Positions 60,509-64,000 of a DNA stretch of 64,000 nucleotides are shown here, in pieces. A model generated the notes under the pieces. It had not been told where the DNA came from. It saw only the letters and a list, made by a program, of their open reading frames with translations, and made no database searches. The stretch spans positions 1 through 64,000 of the forward strand of contig DASSDB010000004.1 of the NCBI GenBank assembly GCA_035697325.1, read 5' to 3'. Both the position numbers and the translations under genes were made by a program. The first letter of the stretch is position 1; the number at the start of each line of letters is the position of its first letter. The DNA comes from Candidatus Saccharimonadales bacterium. GTDB lineage: Bacteria; Patescibacteriota; Saccharimonadia; Saccharimonadales; Saccharimonadaceae.

Positions 60509-60739
60509 CTAGTCCCAGCTGTCGAAGAAGTCGCCGGTGTCATCGCCGACACCGTCACCCCAGCCTCCGGGATGCGTCCAGTCGTTGTCGTTGTCCGAGC
60601 CATCGGTTGCCGACGGGGCCTCCGCAGCTCCTTCCGCTTCGTCCTGCGCCTCCTGGCCCTGGGTCGCAGCGGCGTCCTGGGCGTCCTGCATTGTCTTTTC
60701 CGCAGCAGCCTGAGCCTGTGCGGGGTCGAGCTCTGCCAT
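60509..60739 (-). CDS. Orphan acidic peptide, 76 aa
   Basis: ATG 60739 follows GAGAGGACGCCAC; the longer ORF to 60865 is rejected. The first half is an Ala/Gln helix (PAQAQAAAEKTMQDAQDAAA). The second half is Asp/Gly/Trp-rich and disordered-looking (WTHPGGWGDGVGDDTGDFFD). It is upstream of and coupled to the hydrophobic gene. The function is unknown. It could be a chaperone-like, secreted or modified peptide. Confidence 0.6.
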   Translation of the reverse strand: MAELDPAQAQAAAEKTMQDAQDAAATQGQEAQDEAEGAAEAPSATDGSDNDNDWTHPGGWGDGVGDDTGDFFDSWD

Positions 60740-61239
60740 GTGGCGTCCTCTCACTACGCGGTGACGGGCTATGCCGCGACACCTGTCGATGTTCTTCTTA
60801 AGAGCAATACTTATCTGAACGGCCTTATGATAGTATAAGGAGCAACTTTTTGTCAATGTGAACACACATTGGCCTAAGCAGAGGCTAAAACCTAACTGAC
60901 TTTTTGTAACAAAGATACCTACAGTTTAGTCTGTAGATATTGAATAATTTCTTGGCAGAGCATCATGCGTGAAGTTATATTGCCTAACAAAAAATCAGAA
61001 CCGAATAACAGTTCTGATTTTATAATTCCTGGCTTGGCAGGGAGTGCGGGCAGCGCTGGAACCCCTTGCTCCAGAACTTCATACTTGTTAGCCGGAAGTT
61101 AGAAACTTGGTTTTATGTACTGCGCAGGCAAAGTGATGGTCGTCGAACCCTCGAGTCGCCGCTCACCGACCGATGCTGACGTGGCCGGTGAGCCTGCGTT
61201 CCGAAGCGACCCACAGTCGCGACCTGATCAGTCGACGGG
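60740..61239. other. 500-nt stretch with no confident gene
   Basis: It holds the upstream region of the acidic-peptide gene, a perfect 11-bp terminator-like hairpin (60991-61001 with 61011-61021), and an 8-bp hairpin (61161-61168 with 61186-61193) that probably ends the minus-strand hydrolase transcript. A 45-codon plus-strand frame from ATG 60966 crosses the first hairpin and is not credible. Confidence 0.6.
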
Positions 61240-62061
61240 TTACTGGTTGAAGAACGTCTTCAGTACAGGGACTATGTGTTCGGGGGCGACGACGTGCCCC
61301 TGCCCGTCGAGCGTGTGTCGTTCGGCCTGAGGGATGGCAGCGGTTATCGCTTTCGCGGCGCGTTCGAAGAAATCGGACGGGAGACCTGCAAACTGGGGAT
61401 CCGTGGTCGAACCCTCTGAGGTCACCAGGACAGGCTGAGTGATGCGGGCAAGTCGGTCCGTGGGGATCTTGTAGCCATTGAGGACTTCAGCATCCTTGAC
61501 GAGCGTGTGGGCGAGCGCCACGGACGAGGCCCACATCGGGTGCTGTTTGTAAGTCGCGATGTCCGCGTCGGATCCGCCGGTAAGCTTCATAAACAGTTCC
61601 AGGAGCTTCTCGTCCTGGCCGGCTTTGAATGCCTCGTAGGTGTCCGCAAGGTACTGATTGAACCTCGGCCACTGGTCGTCCCCGATCACGTACGGCGTAT
61701 CCCACACCGCGATCTTGTCGATCGCCGAACCTGCCGCTGCCGCCTCCAGCACGAGGGCGCCGCCAGATGAGGAGCCGTACACGTGAGCTGAGCCGCCGGC
61801 TGTCGCAATCAGCGCGTCGAGGTCCTCCAGCTCCCGCGCCACGGCATACGGCAGTGTATTGCCACTGGCGCCCCGGCCGCGTCGTGCGTAATTGTAGACC
61901 GTGAAATCGTTAGCAAGGAGCTTGGCTAGCGGCGCGTTCTCAGCGCCGTCGTCTAGGGTGCCGCCTACGAGGATCACCGCCGGGCCAGTGCCTTTACGGT
62001 CGTAGGCGATCTTCGTACCGTCAGCGGACGTCACACGAAGTGTCATCTCGTTCTCATTCAT
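61240..62061 (-). CDS. Alpha/beta hydrolase, probably acquired
   Basis: A 273-residue hydrolase. HVYGSSSGGALVLEAA contains the nucleophile Ser, LVTSEGSTTDPQF the likely acid, and TLDGQGHVVAPEH the catalytic His. No signal peptide is present. The gene is far more G+C-rich than its neighbours and resembles actinobacterial hydrolases of the EphE/haloperoxidase type in style, suggesting transfer. GGAGAGAAGTA precedes ATG 62061. An operator-like inverted repeat overlaps its predicted transcription start. Confidence 0.83.
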   Translation of the reverse strand: MNENEMTLRVTSADGTKIAYDRKGTGPAVILVGGTLDDGAENAPLAKLLANDFTVYNYARRGRGASGNTLPYAVARELEDLDALIATAGGSAHVYGSSSGGALVLEAAAAGSAIDKIAVWDTPYVIGDDQWPRFNQYLADTYEAFKAGQDEKLLELFMKLTGGSDADIATYKQHPMWASSVALAHTLVKDAEVLNGYKIPTDRLARITQPVLVTSEGSTTDPQFAGLPSDFFERAAKAITAAIPQAERHTLDGQGHVVAPEHIVPVLKTFFNQ

Positions 62062-62155
62062 TACTTCTCTCCATTTCTCGATGCATGGTCGTCACCGTCC
62101 GATTCAAAAGATGCGCCGCAATCGTAATTAGTGCCTTTACAGGTCATTGTTGTAG

Positions 62156-62177
62156 TGTATTCACGTGATACATTATA
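62156..62177 (-). promoter_or_regulatory. Operator-like repeat overlapping the hydrolase promoter
   Basis: TGTAT and ATACA (62156-62160, 62168-62172) flank TCACGTG, directly downstream of a TATAAT -10 on the minus strand (62172-62177). A dimeric repressor of TetR type would block transcription there. No such regulator gene is visible in the window. Confidence 0.4.
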
Positions 62178-62244
62178 CATTTTGGTTTACTTTATACGCT
62201 TTGTCAACTTCTTTCGTAGAATGGAGGAGAGGTTCGAGAACAAG

Positions 62245-62275
62245 ACAAAATGCCTCAATATTTGAGGCATTTTGT
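62245..62275. terminator. Strong bidirectional terminator
   Basis: A perfect 14-bp stem (62245-62258 with 62262-62275) with a 3-nt loop and T-run/A-run arms. It ends the small peptide gene or the MFS transcript on the minus strand. Confidence 0.85.
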
Positions 62276-62283
62276 ATCTGTTA

Positions 62284-62373
62284 CTAAGCTTGGCAGACCT
62301 TGGGAGTCAGGATATACCCGATAATCAGGGCTGGCGCAACAAGTGCATCAACAGCCATATGTTTGTTTACCAT
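62284..62373 (-). CDS. Possible 29-aa hydrophobic peptide
   Basis: A frame from ATG 62373 to a TAG at 62284-62286 encodes a single hydrophobic segment (VDALVAPALIIGYIL) between short polar ends. A TATAAT (minus strand, 62393-62398) lies 19 nt upstream and the 14-bp terminator 8 nt downstream, so it could be a self-contained unit. No clear ribosome-binding site is present. It may instead be 3' untranslated sequence of the MFS mRNA. Confidence 0.35.
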   Translation of the reverse strand: MVNKHMAVDALVAPALIIGYILTPKVCQA

Positions 62374-62403
62374 GTAGATAAATATTAGGTCTATTATAGC
62401 GTA

Positions 62404-63777
62404 CTAGTCCGCCGTAGAGACAGTTGTTTCTTCAGCTGGCGCAGGGCGAGTCAAGTAGCGTCCGGAGAGCTGTCTGTAATACTTTGATCCCAGAGCAATT
62501 GACGTCACGATAAGTCCGATGATTCCCGTCAACACAAAGACGAGCGCTATCCCGCGGTCGGGCCCTGTCCCAAACCACCCGCCAATCAAGTCGACACCAG
62601 CGCCGGTTGTCATAAACGGAATAAAGATAAACTGCGCGATCGGCCCAATCAAAAAGGCGGTCAGTGGCGCGGCAGCCAATTCGACGCTCTGCGCAAACCC
62701 AAACACACGTCCCTGGCGCTCAAACGGCACAACTTTTTGTAAAATCGTTTGCTCCGACGCTTCAATATATGGCATAACGATCATATAAATCAACATCCCG
62801 ACTGTCAGTAAGATAATCGATGCCTGAATAGTAAAAACGCTGCTGACGATCCATATGATAATGTTTGCGACTAACATGGTCTTTAGCGGATTTTTGCCCA
62901 GACCTTTTTTGGCGATTAGCAATCCACCTACGATTAACCCGCAGCTCAAAAATCCCCATAAAAGCCCCCAAACTTGCACCGAAACCAGTGACAAGCCGTA
63001 TGGATCCATCAACGCCATGAACACACCACCTAAGAAATTATTGAATGTCGTGAACATAATCAGAGCAACAAGACCAGGAATCGCAGTAATCACGGCGATT
63101 GTACCCCTGATGTCTATTTTCTTTGGCTTATCCCCCGTATGAACGATGCCTTTTTCAGGAACATTCACAAACCAAAGATGAAGGATCGCCACGACTGTGA
63201 TGCCCATCGCCAGAATGAGCACAAGGAACATCCCAGAATGACCCACTAGCAATCCGCTGATCACCGAGGTAACTAGGAATGAAATACCCGATACAGTTCC
63301 CACCAGTCCGTTAGCTTTATCACGTCGGTCCTCAGGAATCAGGATCGTGACAAGCGTTGGCATGGCAATCGTCCGAATGTTCCCGATGATCACTCCAATC
63401 ATGAGCAGCACCACAAAGGACCATAGTGTCACACTAGCTGGATCTTTGAATGCTCCATCCGGTGCCAACTGGTAAACCACGAAGCAGATTGCATAGAGCA
63501 CGAGTGAGCCAAAGCTCGACACCAGCATCATCGTCTTTTTCTTGTGATGATCAACCAGACTACCGAACCAAAATCCAGATAAAGATGTCAGAACCAGATA
63601 AAGCCCGGCAATGGTGGTTATCGCAAAAACTGACTTGGTCTGCAAATACACAAAGAACGTGATCGCGAACCATACCGTAAAATTCATCACGCCAACGACA
63701 AGGGTATTAGCGAGCAGGTGATAGAACGTCTTCAGATTCTGCGGCTTGGCGAGGATGCTGTGTTTTTCCTTTTTCAT
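62404..63777 (-). CDS. MFS-type efflux transporter
   Basis: A 457-residue major facilitator with twelve predicted membrane helices and the motif-A-like loop FGSLVDHHKKKTMML after helix 2. The layout resembles drug exporters of the MefA/tetracycline-efflux type. The substrate is not predictable. ATG 63777 follows ACGGAGGTTTT. It overlaps by ATGA with a short upstream frame that has a better ribosome-binding site, which suggests translational control. Confidence 0.85.
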   Translation of the reverse strand: MKKEKHSILAKPQNLKTFYHLLANTLVVGVMNFTVWFAITFFVYLQTKSVFAITTIAGLYLVLTSLSGFWFGSLVDHHKKKTMMLVSSFGSLVLYAICFVVYQLAPDGAFKDPASVTLWSFVVLLMIGVIIGNIRTIAMPTLVTILIPEDRRDKANGLVGTVSGISFLVTSVISGLLVGHSGMFLVLILAMGITVVAILHLWFVNVPEKGIVHTGDKPKKIDIRGTIAVITAIPGLVALIMFTTFNNFLGGVFMALMDPYGLSLVSVQVWGLLWGFLSCGLIVGGLLIAKKGLGKNPLKTMLVANIIIWIVSSVFTIQASIILLTVGMLIYMIVMPYIEASEQTILQKVVPFERQGRVFGFAQSVELAAAPLTAFLIGPIAQFIFIPFMTTGAGVDLIGGWFGTGPDRGIALVFVLTGIIGLIVTSIALGSKYYRQLSGRYLTRPAPAEETTVSTAD

Positions 63778-63911
63778 AAAACCTCCGTAGTAAGCGTACG
63801 TTTATAATTATAAACTAGCTTCACTGGCTGTTTTTTGTAGCTCCACATCTTTAGCTGTTTTGGCACACGAATAACAAATACAGCTATGGCTGCGCCCATC
63901 TTTTGCATCAT
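63774..63911 (-). CDS. 45-codon upstream reading frame of the MFS gene
   Basis: ATG 63911 follows AAAAGGAGATCATTAGT. The frame encodes a basic peptide (AAIAVFVIRVPKQLKMWSYK) and its TGA overlaps the MFS ATG (ATGA). Leader peptides before antibiotic-efflux genes control expression by ribosome stalling or coupling; such a role is inferred here. Confidence 0.5.
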   Translation of the reverse strand: MMQKMGAAIAVFVIRVPKQLKMWSYKKQPVKLVYNYKRTLTTEVL

Positions 63912-64000
63912 ACTAATGATCTCCTTTTTTTTATTCTTATATCTCGTTACGTATGTTCAACTATAGCAAACTTTACTTTTATAATGCAAGTATGTTATTC

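Noticed and set aside
60295-60838. Long plus-strand ORFs (137 and 168 aa)
   Set aside because: Pro/Arg/Ser-rich antisense shadows of the G+C-rich orphan pair.
61121-61330. A plus-strand small gene overlapping the hydrolase terminator
   Set aside because: The frame runs antisense into the hydrolase gene, lacks a ribosome-binding site and has shadow-like composition.
1-64000. Reassignment of UGA (code 25, as in Gracilibacteria and SR1)
   Set aside because: UGA occurs as a natural stop (for example after pseudouridine synthase and hydrolase genes) and no conserved gene contains an internal UGA.
1-64000. CRISPR arrays, insertion sequences or a replication origin
   Set aside because: No regularly spaced repeats, transposase genes or DnaA-box clusters were seen.

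Overview
This window looks like a chromosomal stretch of a Candidate Phyla Radiation bacterium, most likely a Saccharibacterium (TM7). The reasons are a compact spc operon without uL30 (rpsE runs straight into rplO), short genes with 1-nt overlaps, zinc-less variants of several core proteins, a class F-like sortase beside secY, and standard-code stops with no sign of UGA recoding. The lineage is inferred from gene content and order; no database search was possible. || Layout. 0.2-7.5 kb: rpoB-rpoC behind a structured leader. 7.7-16.4 kb: the str genes (rpsL, rpsG, fusA, tuf), split by orphan genes. 16.5-19.5 kb: HD hydrolase, rpsJ and more orphans. 19.5-28.2 kb: the S10-spc block from rplC to rplO. 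29.3-35.6 kb: secY, sortase, infA, rpmJ, rpsM, rpsK, rpsD, rpoA, rplQ, rplM, rpsI. 35.6-41.5 kb: RNA cytosine methyltransferase, alpha/beta hydrolase, a leader-peptide attenuator candidate before a 70-aa gene and trpS, RluA-type pseudouridine synthase, DNA polymerase III delta prime, TPR protein. 41.5-42.5 kb: tRNA-Tyr, two tRNA-Thr, rpmG. 42.5-47.6 kb: an alpha-glucan operon on the minus strand (GT4, GH57, GH15, unknown). 47.8-64 kb: accessory region with a secreted protein, SDR, DUF2277-like gene with a frameshift, Tat-like hydrolase, Crp-family regulator, GT2 synthase, MacB-like ABC pair, a gene-remnant junction, ATP-grasp protein, small high-GC orphans, a second hydrolase and an MFS exporter. 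|| Three themes stand out. First, RpoC has lost the cysteines of both zinc sites, and S14, S4, L36 and L33 are all cysteine-free forms, so the transcription and translation core encoded here appears to need little or no zinc. Second, many single genes have a -10 box placed exactly 6 nt before the start codon, predicting leaderless mRNAs, whereas orphan genes carry strong Shine-Dalgarno sites. Third, the conserved ribosomal clusters are interrupted by a dozen small orphan genes, most ending in an unusually long, nearly perfect GC-rich hairpin. The most specific regulatory candidate is upstream of trpS: a 26-codon reading frame with one Trp codon, followed by mutually exclusive antiterminator and terminator helices.
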